Notes: generated from the letters alone by a model not told the origin. Shown: positions 43,094 through 52,455, counted from the stretch's first letter. The stretch: 64,000 bases of DNA from an uncultured Bacteroidota bacterium (GCA_903926385.1 CAIYIS010000053.1:18522-82521); one strand, 5' to 3'. Program-made: numbers and translations.

Positions 43094-43576
43094 CTAACCG
43101 GGAACAGAGTTAATAATATCTATAATTTGTTTTCCGTATTTTTCTTTTCTTATTTCTCCAAACCCATCCATGTAGATCAAATCTTCTACCTTTCGAATAT
43201 TTGTTTTAACCAGATCAAATATTTCAGACAATTTTAAAATGTGTGATGGGTGAATATTTACTTCTTTTGCTAATTCATCTCTCCATTTAATAATACTTTT
43301 GTAACGTTTTTGCTGGGACTCATTAAAGTCGTGATAGCTATTTGCATTAGGGTTATAGTCAAACGGAAGATAGCGAAGGGGACCACTCACATAGGTGAAT
43401 TTCATTGCTCTCAAGTCGAAAAAAACTAGAATGGCAAAGTAATTTTCTTTTTGATTTGTTATGAGTTGTACAATTGTTTTGCTAACATCAACATTGCGAA
43501 GAAAATCATTCATTGCTATTTCATCTTGTTCTGTATATTCTCTGTCGAGCCTGATTTTAAATGTTTTTACCTGCAT
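43094..43576 (-). CDS. HRDC-domain protein
   Basis: A 160-residue protein whose last 75 residues form an HRDC nucleic-acid-binding domain (WRDELAKEVNIHPSHILKLSEIFDLVKTN). The first 85 residues (KIRLDREYTEQDEIAMNDFLRNV) look like a small alpha/beta domain seen in stand-alone Bacteroidota HRDC proteins. HRDC domains normally assist RecQ helicases and RNase D. The RecQ encoded at 246-2174 lacks one, but a functional link is only a guess. Confidence 0.85.
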   Translation of the reverse strand: MQVKTFKIRLDREYTEQDEIAMNDFLRNVDVSKTIVQLITNQKENYFAILVFFDLRAMKFTYVSGPLRYLPFDYNPNANSYHDFNESQQKRYKSIIKWRDELAKEVNIHPSHILKLSEIFDLVKTNIRKVEDLIYMDGFGEIRKEKYGKQIIDIINSVPG

Positions 43577-43669
43577 GCATTTTATGTTTTAATGTATGTT
43601 CCTTTAATATTGTTTGTTTTCTAATTTTTTTTTCTCTGCTGAGTATCGCGTTCTCATTCCCCGTTATCC

Positions 43670-44941
43670 CTATTTATCAAATTCCCGGCTTTCATGTGTT
43701 TTGTGTACAAAACTTGCAAGCATAGCACTCATGCCTGCTGAGAGTCGCTGACTTTGGTCGGATTCGGAAAGCTTGGGTGCTCGTTTGTAATCGAACAAAC
43801 TTTTGCAACCTGCCGTAATAAAGAGTTGTTTTAGTTCTTCGTTATCTTCTAAGTCCGATTCCAGAAAAGTAGAAAGTTTATCTATCTCCCAATATTTTTT
43901 ATCTGCTTTTTGCATACCCAACAGGTGATTTAACTTTTCCCCTTCGGGAGTACCATTATTGGTAAGAAACAAAAAGGTTTGAACCAGCAGTGCTCCTTCG
44001 GCCATCCCTACTTTTAAATAACCTACTTTGCAGTGCGATAGGCGAAATTCTATCAGAGCATTCCCTTTGCTGAGTGGTTTTATTATTGGTTTCTCCATCG
44101 AAAAAAATATTTCGAGCATTATTTCCGCTGCATCTCGTTTGCCTAATCTTTCGCTCAAGCGTTTGAGTGCATGTTCCTGAATATACACAGGTAGAGGAAT
44201 GGTATTAAAAGGAGAATCGATGCCCAAATCTTTAGCCGGTATAAGCAAGTCTTTTATGCCTAAATCGGAAAAAGAAAAACTTATTTTCATCACCTTTCGC
44301 ATTTCGTTCTGAAACATTATTTCCTTTTCTTCTCTCAGTTTGCGGTGCATTACAAAAATAATGAAACGTGCTTTTTTTCGGTCTTGGTTTACCAAATCCA
44401 GATTAGGCAACCCCATTTGTTGAGTGAAATAATACATTTCTTTAATATCCTCCAAGGCAGCGTGGGATATAGCAACTAACAATAACCCTAATAAGGTGAA
44501 AACTGACTTGAATTTTTCATCATAATGGTCGATGTAAGGTTTTATTTTTTGGCGAATCTTCTCCACGTTGGGTATTTGCTCAGGAGTAGCTTTTGTAATG
44601 TAATTGTAAAAATCTAGTTCGGTACTGAAATAAAACCCCAAGCTAAACGAAGGGCCACCCGGTATGCTCTCTATTTTTTTATCTTCAAAATTCTTTTTTA
44701 GTACATAATTAGAAAGATGCAGCATTTTTGGGCTTATCTCGCTATCGGGGGCGGCAATGATACCGGGCAGGTTGTGGCGATGCACTAGTCTGCGGTAAGC
44801 CTCACCGCTAAAGGCTTGTAATCCTTCTGTAAGGCCAATGGATATTAAGAACTCGCTTACCTGACGAGTATAATCTAAATGAAAACGGGCCAGCTCTTTT
44901 TGCTGAACCCTGGGGTCTGTTTTTTTCTTTTTCTTTTTCAT
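43670..44941 (-). CDS. Unknown soluble protein
   Basis: A 423-residue protein with a Lys-rich start (MKKKKKKTDPRVQQKE) and no signal peptide. A segment near residue 255 reads IQEHALKRLSERLGKRDAAEIMLEIF and could be a small RNA-binding or toxin-like helix-strand unit, as EHALKRLSER resembles several such families, but the rest gives no match that I know. It is followed by the HRDC gene after about 90 bases in the same direction. Confidence 0.6.
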   Translation of the reverse strand: MKKKKKKTDPRVQQKELARFHLDYTRQVSEFLISIGLTEGLQAFSGEAYRRLVHRHNLPGIIAAPDSEISPKMLHLSNYVLKKNFEDKKIESIPGGPSFSLGFYFSTELDFYNYITKATPEQIPNVEKIRQKIKPYIDHYDEKFKSVFTLLGLLLVAISHAALEDIKEMYYFTQQMGLPNLDLVNQDRKKARFIIFVMHRKLREEKEIMFQNEMRKVMKISFSFSDLGIKDLLIPAKDLGIDSPFNTIPLPVYIQEHALKRLSERLGKRDAAEIMLEIFFSMEKPIIKPLSKGNALIEFRLSHCKVGYLKVGMAEGALLVQTFLFLTNNGTPEGEKLNHLLGMQKADKKYWEIDKLSTFLESDLEDNEELKQLFITAGCKSLFDYKRAPKLSESDQSQRLSAGMSAMLASFVHKTHESREFDK

Positions 44942-45221
44942 CTCAAAGCAAAGAATTTTTAAGTTTGTTATTCCGTTTTTTATTACATCGTCTTAGTCTT
45001 TCTCTCTCTTCTTATTTTATCTCCCTATCGTATTTCTCTAGTATTTACAATCGCTTGCGCTTATTTCTCTTATCTATAATTTAATTGGCCTAAGCCACTA
45101 GTATAATTTCTTGCACAAATTTACAAACATTAATTTAAAATTGCAAAGGGCGTAGATGCGGCCTAATCAAAGGTTCTAGCGAAAAACGATTATAGTTATA
45201 AGTTGAATTTAGTTTTTAATT

Positions 45222-46370
45222 TTACAGGTCATTATCCCCAGCATGCCATTCTCCTTTTTCACCCGAAAGCACCCAGCCACGCAGAGTAGCCATAGACCCC
45301 ATTCTCACCATATTATTAATATGGGTGTCATCACCCCAGTAATTTGGTGCAATAGGTGCCAAGTTGCTTTCAAGACGAAATAAATAATCTTCAAAAACCA
45401 GTTGCAATGTTCTTGCTACCATTGTTTGTTTATATCTGAGAGCTGCCATGATAAGTCCCTGTTGCCAATCTATATTATCATCCACAGGCCAATCTTCACC
45501 TGCTTCTTTGAGTAAATTCAAACATTCATCAAAGTATGGCCACTCGTCATAAATACTGTCTATTTCTTTTTTAACTTTTTTGAATTCTAACATTCGTTCA
45601 TCACCATACTTTTTAATAAACTGCTCGAAATGTATATCCTCATGAAAAGCAATATAGGGACGACTGTCATAATCAGGAGTTGTTTTATACTCTTCAGTTC
45701 TTTTATTGGTTTCTTCACGCCAAAGCAACACGTATTTTTCTTCCCTGTCTCCTCTTTTATCAGGCAATTGAAGCTCATCTTCTCCATATTTATTATACCA
45801 CCACTGGTAATACGGATGGCGCTGTTTGTACTTAGCAAACTGTCCTTCTCCTTTAATAAAGTCGTAATCCTGATAACGATCTGGGTCGAATACATCCTTA
45901 GATTTTACCTCATGCAGATAATTAACATAATCGTCAATTTCTTTTTGTGTAACAGGTTCTATAAAATTACATAAATTTATTTTGGGCTGCCAGTAATATT
46001 CGAAATCAGTAGTAAATTTTACTTCCGGAAGGTTTACTAATCCTGCCCTCCATCGGCATTGTACGGTAAATAATTTTTTCTGCTGTATTTCCCAAAGGCA
46101 ATTAACTGCTGTTTCGTGATAATTCAGAAGTTCTTCTTCTTCCATTTTACGGTACGACTTTTCGTACAACAAGCTGTTGGCTTTGTATCTTGCAAATTCT
46201 TCTTTAAAACCTTTAACCGAGTGCGGATGAAATTTATCGAAATACTCTACATATTTTGGCAATGTGTTGAGTTCATTCAAAATTTCCTCGTAAAATTTTT
46301 GCTCTTTTTCTACTCGTTCTTTCGATTCTTCTATTGATTTCGAAAGATGTTCAAATGGGTCTTGTGACAT
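45222..46370 (-). CDS. Unknown protein, tandem paralog B
   Basis: A 382-residue acidic, Trp/Tyr-rich soluble protein without signal peptide. It shares with its upstream neighbour the ordered phrases LW-x-IQQKKLF-x-x-QC-x-WRA, FIEPVTQKE (FIDPITEED in the neighbour), YY-x-W and LPDKRGDREEKY (LPDIRGEKDEKY in the neighbour). The two are tandem paralogs, separated by four bases. I do not recognise the family and see no catalytic motif; a conserved Cys in QC-x-WR is the best candidate for a functional residue. Confidence 0.65.
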   Translation of the reverse strand: MSQDPFEHLSKSIEESKERVEKEQKFYEEILNELNTLPKYVEYFDKFHPHSVKGFKEEFARYKANSLLYEKSYRKMEEEELLNYHETAVNCLWEIQQKKLFTVQCRWRAGLVNLPEVKFTTDFEYYWQPKINLCNFIEPVTQKEIDDYVNYLHEVKSKDVFDPDRYQDYDFIKGEGQFAKYKQRHPYYQWWYNKYGEDELQLPDKRGDREEKYVLLWREETNKRTEEYKTTPDYDSRPYIAFHEDIHFEQFIKKYGDERMLEFKKVKKEIDSIYDEWPYFDECLNLLKEAGEDWPVDDNIDWQQGLIMAALRYKQTMVARTLQLVFEDYLFRLESNLAPIAPNYWGDDTHINNMVRMGSMATLRGWVLSGEKGEWHAGDNDL

Positions 46371-46374
46371 TGTG

Positions 46375-47637
46375 TTAATAATTAAAATCGGGGGATTGGT
46401 TTAGTAATATTCTTCCAGCCAAAATCAATTCGCGTTCATCTTCCTTTCTTTTTTTTGATGAAGTGATATTCTTTTTTTCAATTTTACTGATAAAGGGAGC
46501 TATACTATTTTCAATTCTGAATTTATATTGTTCGTACACCAAAGGAATAGCTTTGGCAATATGTTCTCTTTCGTATTTGGTAGCAAGGTTTATCACAGCA
46601 TCTCTCCAACTATGATATGCTTCAATTGGGTATTCATCTCCGGCAAAATCGAGCATGTTCATTGCTTCTTGCAGTTCCAGATTATCAAACAGATGTTCTT
46701 GCCGTTCACGATGAGCAAGCCGTTCGCGCAGGGCATGAACAGATTTAAGATGGTCGTCTTCGAAAAGGTTAATAAATTCAGTAAATTCTTTGTTACGACT
46801 TCTGCCCAAAAAAGGCCTTGTATCTCCCAATTCTATTATTTTTTCGGTTGGGCGAGGTGCCGGGTCGTCTTCATCTTCCAGTTCCTTTTCGGTTGGTTTT
46901 GGCTCTTCATCTTCCTGTCTTTTGCTAATGTCAGACCGTGACCACACCGGAAGATTATTTTCTAACCTGTATTGTATAGCTTTCATTCTATACTTTTCAT
47001 CTTTCTCTCCCCTGATGTCGGGCAAGAGCATTAACGACTCTGTACCTTTGCGCATGTTGTAATAGTGATACCATTCGGGCATACTCAATCCTTCGGGGTC
47101 GCCCTTGTGGTCGGTGGCATAGCGTTCGTAATCTTGCCAATCGTAACCTAACATTGATTTTTCGAAACTTAATGAAGACACATAGCTGTGCAGCAATTCT
47201 GCGTCTTCCTCTGTTATAGGGTCAATAAATGGGCAACGTTTTATATCATCGCTCCAATATCTAAAATCAAAACAAATTTTCACCCCTTTTAGTTCCACTT
47301 GTTCGGCCCTCCAGAGGCACTGCAAATCGAACAATTTTTTTTGCTGAATATGCCATAGCATTTCTTCTGCCTTTTGATGAAACTGAAGGTCGATTGTTTG
47401 TTTGTGTGCAAAATACCAGTTGGCATCATACTCATAGTCGGCTTTAAACCATGCAAAATCTTGTAAAAACTTGTCATGCGAATCTCCTCGGTATACATTC
47501 AGATATTCCTTATAAAGGCTTTCGTTTTTTTTCAACTCTGAGAATATGGACATACGGAGCTTGTTTTTATCCTCCATATATTTCACCTGATTCACTTCAC
47601 TAGGGGAATAAACAGGTTTGTTTTCTTCGTTTTCCAT
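46375..47637 (-). CDS. Unknown protein, tandem paralog A
   Basis: A 420-residue protein when started at the ATG at 47637 (MENEENKPVYSPSE). The upstream ATG at 47706 would add a hydrophobic stretch of poor quality and overlaps the -7 element TACTTTTG on the minus strand at 47671-47664, so it is rejected. A proline/acid-rich linker (EPKPTEKELEDEDDPAPRPTEK) lies near residue 245 and is absent from paralog B. The function is unknown. Both paralogs are probably on one transcript. Confidence 0.65.
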   Translation of the reverse strand: MENEENKPVYSPSEVNQVKYMEDKNKLRMSIFSELKKNESLYKEYLNVYRGDSHDKFLQDFAWFKADYEYDANWYFAHKQTIDLQFHQKAEEMLWHIQQKKLFDLQCLWRAEQVELKGVKICFDFRYWSDDIKRCPFIDPITEEDAELLHSYVSSLSFEKSMLGYDWQDYERYATDHKGDPEGLSMPEWYHYYNMRKGTESLMLLPDIRGEKDEKYRMKAIQYRLENNLPVWSRSDISKRQEDEEPKPTEKELEDEDDPAPRPTEKIIELGDTRPFLGRSRNKEFTEFINLFEDDHLKSVHALRERLAHRERQEHLFDNLELQEAMNMLDFAGDEYPIEAYHSWRDAVINLATKYEREHIAKAIPLVYEQYKFRIENSIAPFISKIEKKNITSSKKRKEDERELILAGRILLNQSPDFNY

Positions 47638-47663
47638 AATGTATTTTTCTGTGTTTCGGGTAC

Positions 47664-47671
47664 CAAAAGTA
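47664..47671 (-). promoter_or_regulatory. Promoter -7 element of the paralog pair
   Basis: TACTTTTG on the minus strand, an exact TAnnTTTG, about 26 bases before the ATG at 47637. It decides the start. Confidence 0.6.
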
Positions 47672-47742
47672 AAAATAAATTGCAAAACAAAAAAATCCCC
47701 CACCACGCTACGCCCAGCATCACTTTGTATTTACTTTATTAG

Positions 47743-47841
47743 TAAGCTTTGCTTACTTTTATTTTTTCTTTCTCTTTCTCTTTACTGTATGTATAACTTA
47801 CATGTTTAAATATTCACGAAGTGCAACTTCGCGCTTACGGA
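47743..47841. repeat. 3'-end repeat, copy 1 (after the 281-residue gene)
   Basis: It begins with the perfect hairpin GTAAGCTTTGCTTAC (47743-47757), then a T/C-rich tract, a TGTA...TTACA arm pair, and CGAAGTGCAACTTCG with CGCTTACGG. From 47762 it matches 48738-48811 over about 75-80 bases. On the minus strand each copy lies just downstream of a gene, consistent with a shared transcript end. Confidence 0.75.
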
Positions 47842-47859
47842 GAGTTGTGCCCATGATTG

Positions 47860-48705
47860 CTATTTAATAGAATTCTTCTTTTGCTTCTTAAAATCTATTG
47901 GTAACAAGGTAGACCAACCATATTTATTTTCTAATATTTTCATTTTCCCTTTTTTTAATTCAGAAGGAATGAAATATTTAAACTGACCTACTTTGTCTTT
48001 TACCCACATTATATTGGTCAATAAACCTTTTATAAACAAAAATGGTTTGTTGGCATCCTTTGCGTATGTTAATACTACATGGTAATTGGAGAAGTATATC
48101 TCTGTATCTTTACTTATATAAAAAATATCCCAAGGATTGAATGATTTTACCTCGTTAAACTTTAGTTCAAGCTCACCATTTTCATTCACTTTTGTGGAAC
48201 TGCTAAGCGAAACAAATCGCCCTTTTGAGTCGACTGCAAACCCCGTGTTAGAAGCTGTTCCATCTGGGTAACCAACAAAAGTACCATTATCCAACGAATA
48301 CAAAACATCAATTATCAGATGGTATTTCTCAACTCGTAACTGATCGTTATTATGACGATAATCCTTATGAAAACTGCTTAAATAATACCATCCTCTGTAA
48401 TCTCCTTTATTAATGCACACTTCCTTGGTTACAAGTTCAAGCGTATTATCTCCAATTAGTTTAATTGATTTAGATTTTGGTTTTAAAATTTTCCCTTCCT
48501 GAGTTACCACAAAATAAATATTCGAAAGAAAGCCATTACCTGCTGCACATGCACCTGTTTCTATAAAATGAATACCAGATTCGAGTTGTATACTCACCAA
48601 GCCTTTTTTTGAGGGCTTAAAATCTTCCTCATACTTTAGATCTTTATTATCAATGGCTATATTGCCTTTATAATCTCCGAATTTAATGTAATATGTTTTT
48701 TTCAT
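47860..48705 (-). CDS. Unknown protein next to the TIR-NTPase
   Basis: A 281-residue predominantly beta-like soluble protein (MKKTYYIKFGDYKGNIAIDNKDLKYEE...), without signal peptide. It has repeated aromatic strands such as IYFSNYHVVLTYA and KPFLFIKGLLTNIMWV, and no motif that I know. It lies downstream of the TIR gene on the same strand, separated by one copy of the 3'-end repeat and followed by another. The pairing may be functional (effector plus accessory) or merely a common insertion style. Confidence 0.6.
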   Translation of the reverse strand: MKKTYYIKFGDYKGNIAIDNKDLKYEEDFKPSKKGLVSIQLESGIHFIETGACAAGNGFLSNIYFVVTQEGKILKPKSKSIKLIGDNTLELVTKEVCINKGDYRGWYYLSSFHKDYRHNNDQLRVEKYHLIIDVLYSLDNGTFVGYPDGTASNTGFAVDSKGRFVSLSSSTKVNENGELELKFNEVKSFNPWDIFYISKDTEIYFSNYHVVLTYAKDANKPFLFIKGLLTNIMWVKDKVGQFKYFIPSELKKGKMKILENKYGWSTLLPIDFKKQKKNSIK

Positions 48706-48737
48706 CTTTCATTTGAGTTTAGCCTCCGCATATAAAT

Positions 48738-48822
48738 ATTTTTTCTTTCTCTTTACTGTAAGTACAACTTACATCATTAAATAAGCACGAAGTGCAACTT
48801 CGCGCTTACGGGGGGGGGGGGG
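48738..48822. repeat. 3'-end repeat, copy 2, ending in a 13-G tract
   Basis: A T/C-rich tract, hairpin GTAAGTACAACTTAC, hairpin CGAAGTGCAACTTCG and CGCTTACGG as in copy 1, then 13 consecutive G at 48810-48822. The G-run ends two bases before the TIR stop codon. Homopolymers of this length change length easily. Confidence 0.75.
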
Positions 48823-48824
48823 AT

Positions 48825-51389
48825 TTATTTGAATTTTGCCTTCTCTGTAAGTATTTTGTTTGTTGGTATGTGTAGTTTTGTTTCAATTTTTTTTAAGTCT
48901 TTGAAGTCAATATTGTGAAGTCTGCAGTGTTCAACAATTTTGAACTTTATTAGATTTTCTGCTGTCTTTGAAAAATCATCATCAGATATTCTTTTTGATA
49001 TTTCATCAACTCTTAAATTCTTACCATACCACATTCTTATCCCGTGATTCACAATAAATGCAGATGGTGTTTTCTGGTTGTCACTAACTGCTTGTGCAAT
49101 ATTCAAAAGGTTACTCGAACCCAAAGAATGAATTGCTTTCGTAATAAACCCATGAAGAACTCCAAAGTTTACATTCCAATAAATAGTCCTTGCAAGTTTT
49201 TCTATTCGTTCCATTTTTAGTTCTTTGTTTTCTTCATCCATTTCATTAATTATTTGATTTATCCGTTCTCTTAAAAATGAAATTATTTCCTTCTCCGCTT
49301 TCTCATCTATAATTAGTTCAATAAATGATTTTAATATACGGAGATGAACTTTTAGCCCCTGCTCATAGATATATTCAAGCCTTTGTTTGTCAAGTGATCC
49401 TGCTCTGTTTTTTATTATTAAACCCATTACCTCAACCGTTTTGATACTTAATCTTAAGTTAGTAATAAATTCATTCGTTGATTCATCAAAATCATTTTTA
49501 GATTCATTACCGCGATTCTCTCTCGCGACATCTTCATTATTTGATTTTTCAATCAGTAGCTTTTTTCTTTCTTCTGATGAATTATGCTCAAATGAAGGCA
49601 TTATAGCTTTGATAATTTTATCTTCGTGTTTATCAAAGAATGAAATCTCCTTTGTATCTAATGTTGCAGGTTGAAATTTCTCAAATAATATTTCTGCATT
49701 AAGAAGTAATTCATCAAGAACATAGTTTGATTTCGTATGATGAGCTATAAACACTGTGATATATGCATTTTCATCTTTATGTAAATTTGAAAGGATGTTA
49801 TTGATAACGGTTTTCTTTGGTTCAATATGTTCTGAAAGATACTTGGCCACAAAAAAGTAATAAATGTATGAATAACAAAAGTTGTATTGATTTAAACTGT
49901 CAAATTTAGAGAGATTGACTTTTGATAAAGTCTGTACAATATCTGAAATTGGAATTGGTAAATTAAATTTACCCTTGTATGTTTCTAGGAATTTTTGAAA
50001 TTCATGATTGTCTAAACTACTGCCTTTACTTTCAAAAATGCAAAATGCAAGTTCTGTTAAAAAATTTGTGTAAATATCTATCTGGTCGTTTTTGACACCT
50101 TGTTTTCGTAGATACAAATAAATTAATGCTTGATAGCAATGTCCTTGAGAAGTGATTTCAGAATCAAGAGGCTTTTGTGTGTCCTGTGCAGCTAATAGAG
50201 AAAGAATAAAAAATGGATAGGAAGGCATAATTCCCTTTCCAAATATTATTCCCAGTGAATTTTCAATCAGTTCAGTTTTTTCATCAATACTCTGTTGAAG
50301 ATGATTAGGGTTCGTTTGAATTTGTATGTCTTCTTTAATTTGTATCCACTTTTTTATTAGGTCATTTCTTTCTAATGCAGTAAATTCTCTAATCTTAAAT
50401 TTGTTGTATTCCTTTATTCTATCTTGATTTCTGATGTTAAGTCCAAAAATATCATCAACGATCAAAACTTGTTTGGTGTATTCTTGATAGTGTTCAATAT
50501 ACTTTTCTTGATGCTTTGCACAATGGAAATTGTCCACAATAGGAACAATACGTTTAGGTTCAAAATCCTCAATGCTTCCAGTCTGATATTGTTCTTTAAA
50601 AGCATTTTCTAGTTTATTAAATGGATTTCCTAAATACTTGTTTTCATCTTCAAGATAAACAGGTAAATAATTTAGGTCTCTATAAATTTGAAACAGAATT
50701 TTGCAAAGTGTAGTTTTTCCAGATTGATTTTCTCCCGCAATAATGATTTTATTGTGGCTCAAAATATCTTGTTTTAGTTTTTCAGCATCATATTTATGTG
50801 AAATTTCTTTTCCATCGTAAACCTTTAACTTTGGATATACAAAAATGTCTTGAAGGTTAAGTGTTTCTTTATTCTTGTGAGATTTTGTTAGTATATCTGC
50901 ACTATTTAAGAATGAATTAAATTCTTCTTTTACTTTTAAAATTTTAATTTTAGTTACTGATTCACATACTTTATTTATCCAATTAACAGCATCAAGCCAT
51001 CCTTCATTTTGGTCTACAAATGAAGTTACAGGTTTCCCATCTGTAGGAGCTGCAAGTAATGAACTTAATTCTTTGTGCATGGTCCAAGCACACGGACTAA
51101 TTATTATTGGAATTACTCTAATACCTTTATTGTTGCGTAGTTTCAAGGCAACATCCTTTTCCTCAATACACGCTTTTGAAGCTAGGAAAGAATCAGAAAT
51201 CATAAGGCATATAATATCAGCATTATCTAAATTATTATCAATGTCGTCCTGAAACTCTTCGCCAGTTTCTATTTTTCTATCATACCATTTCTTTATTTTT
51301 CCACTGCTTTCTAATGGACTAATATGGTTAATAAATTTTGAAACCAAAGTTTCGTCTTTGTGCGAATAGCTTATAAATAATTTTAGCAT
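48825..51389 (-). CDS. TIR-domain STAND-like NTPase, probable antiphage effector
   Basis: An 854-residue protein. Residues 1-145 are a TIR domain: MLKLFISYSHKDE, then SDSFLASKACIEEKD, where a Glu at 76/77 occupies the position of the NAD-cleaving residue of TIR NADases. A P-loop GENQSGKT is at 219-226 and a Walker B-like strand RIVPIVDNFH near 285. These are followed by a helical region resembling the winged-helix and linker of NACHT/STAND proteins. The last 350 residues are helical and not recognised, perhaps a sensor. TIR-STAND proteins serve in bacterial immunity by depleting NAD on phage sensing. No CBASS cyclase or Thoeris ThsA is adjacent. The composition is AT-rich. Confidence 0.8.
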   Translation of the reverse strand: MLKLFISYSHKDETLVSKFINHISPLESSGKIKKWYDRKIETGEEFQDDIDNNLDNADIICLMISDSFLASKACIEEKDVALKLRNNKGIRVIPIIISPCAWTMHKELSSLLAAPTDGKPVTSFVDQNEGWLDAVNWINKVCESVTKIKILKVKEEFNSFLNSADILTKSHKNKETLNLQDIFVYPKLKVYDGKEISHKYDAEKLKQDILSHNKIIIAGENQSGKTTLCKILFQIYRDLNYLPVYLEDENKYLGNPFNKLENAFKEQYQTGSIEDFEPKRIVPIVDNFHCAKHQEKYIEHYQEYTKQVLIVDDIFGLNIRNQDRIKEYNKFKIREFTALERNDLIKKWIQIKEDIQIQTNPNHLQQSIDEKTELIENSLGIIFGKGIMPSYPFFILSLLAAQDTQKPLDSEITSQGHCYQALIYLYLRKQGVKNDQIDIYTNFLTELAFCIFESKGSSLDNHEFQKFLETYKGKFNLPIPISDIVQTLSKVNLSKFDSLNQYNFCYSYIYYFFVAKYLSEHIEPKKTVINNILSNLHKDENAYITVFIAHHTKSNYVLDELLLNAEILFEKFQPATLDTKEISFFDKHEDKIIKAIMPSFEHNSSEERKKLLIEKSNNEDVARENRGNESKNDFDESTNEFITNLRLSIKTVEVMGLIIKNRAGSLDKQRLEYIYEQGLKVHLRILKSFIELIIDEKAEKEIISFLRERINQIINEMDEENKELKMERIEKLARTIYWNVNFGVLHGFITKAIHSLGSSNLLNIAQAVSDNQKTPSAFIVNHGIRMWYGKNLRVDEISKRISDDDFSKTAENLIKFKIVEHCRLHNIDFKDLKKIETKLHIPTNKILTEKAKFK

Positions 51390-51745
51390 TTTAATTGTTT
51401 TTATAATGTATCGTTTATAAATTGATTTATTGTGGCCACTATCTTGTTTTTTTTACTTTTTAAATGATTATCTAGCTTCTAATTGCAATCCCACTCCATT
51501 CCTCCAAATGCGCCTTTTCAAAAACACCTTTCCTACTTCCCCCGCGCCTCGCAAATATAACAAAAAAAGAATTAAACGGTAAAAAAGATACATTGGGCGG
51601 TAAATAAAACTCACTGCAAGAGTAAGAGGGAAGTGTTTTTACACTATAATATATAGTGCTATTACTATTTAGTGCTTAAAAAGTAGGATTTTATTACCTA
51701 AAAGAAGAACAAACTGGGCTCCGAGTGATGCACTAACATGTGGAA
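51390..51745. other. AT-rich intergenic region
   Basis: No ORF, hairpin or repeat that I can support before the minisatellite at 51746. The TIR gene's promoter should be here on the minus strand, but no clean TAnnTTTG is seen. Confidence 0.5.
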
Positions 51746-51850
51746 GCACTCCACAATCTTGTGTTAGCACTCCACAATCTTGTGTTAGCATTCCACAACC
51801 TTGTGTTAGCACTCCACAACCTTGTGTTAGCATTCCCCAACCATTTGTTG
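51746..51850. repeat. 21-bp minisatellite, 5 units
   Basis: Five 21-bp units with core GCACTCCACAATCTTGTGTT. Units 1 and 2 are identical, unit 5 is degenerate. Open in one minus-strand frame as a heptad peptide (GVLTQDC-like), without start support. Confidence 0.9.
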
Positions 51851-51974
51851 ACAAATAGGGCTGAGTTTTTCAATAAACCTAGGCCGGAAGGGTAGTGATA
51901 ATTTAAAAGTATGAGGTTATAATGACCCAATGGACAATGATTTACAGTATTACCGACATAACCATAACCTCGCC

Positions 51975-52205
51975 CGACAGTACTATTTACCTTCCCGACA
52001 CATCGGTTAGGTTAACCGACACCTCGGTTAGACTACAAGACCCTTCGGTTAGGTTAACCGACACCTCGGTTAGGCTACAAGACCCCTCGGTTAGGTTAAC
52101 CGACCCCTCGGTTAGGCTACAAGACCCTTCGGTTAGGTTAACCGACACATCGGTTAGGCTAACCGACACCTCGGTTAAGCTAAAAGACCCATCGGGCGCA
52201 TAATT
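51975..52205. repeat. 21-bp minisatellite, 11 units, with 42-bp higher-order pattern
   Basis: Units of 21 bp with core CGACACCTCGGTTAGGTTAA. Most alternate between an AC-ending and an A-ending form so that a 42-bp period is superimposed. First and last units are degenerate. The plus frame reads as heptads (DTSVRLT, DPSVRLQ) in a 93-codon ORF at 51922-52203 with an ATG but no promoter element. I regard it as noncoding by default. Confidence 0.9.
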
Positions 52206-52455
52206 AGATAAAGTGAGTAGTTGGGGAGATAAGGTTAGATTTGAGTATTGAGATTTGAGTATTGAGTTAGGGATGCATTTGAAAGATTTTCACTTCCATT
52301 GCCTACTGTCCAATTGTCTAATTGCTAATTTGCCTACTGTCCAATTGAACTATTACTTTAACCCCTCCACCGAAAGTATCTTAAGAGGCTATGATTTACA
52401 GAAATTTGCCAGATAGTATATTAATTTATTTTTTTAATAATTTTGTAATAACTAA
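52206..52455. other. Intergenic filler and leader before the cargo gene
   Basis: Contains TTGAGTATTGAGATTTGAG and CCAATTGTCTAATTGC phrases repeated in other gaps. A possible -7 element TATCTTTA lies at 52456-52463. Confidence 0.5.

Noticed and set aside
47638..47706. Longer start for tandem paralog A
   Set aside because: It would place the -7 element inside the coding sequence and add a hydrophobic leader absent from its paralog.
51922..52203. A 93-codon plus-strand frame (DTSVRLT heptads)
   Set aside because: It coincides with the 21-bp array, has no TAnnTTTG element or leader, and its openness follows from a stop-free unit whose length is a multiple of three.
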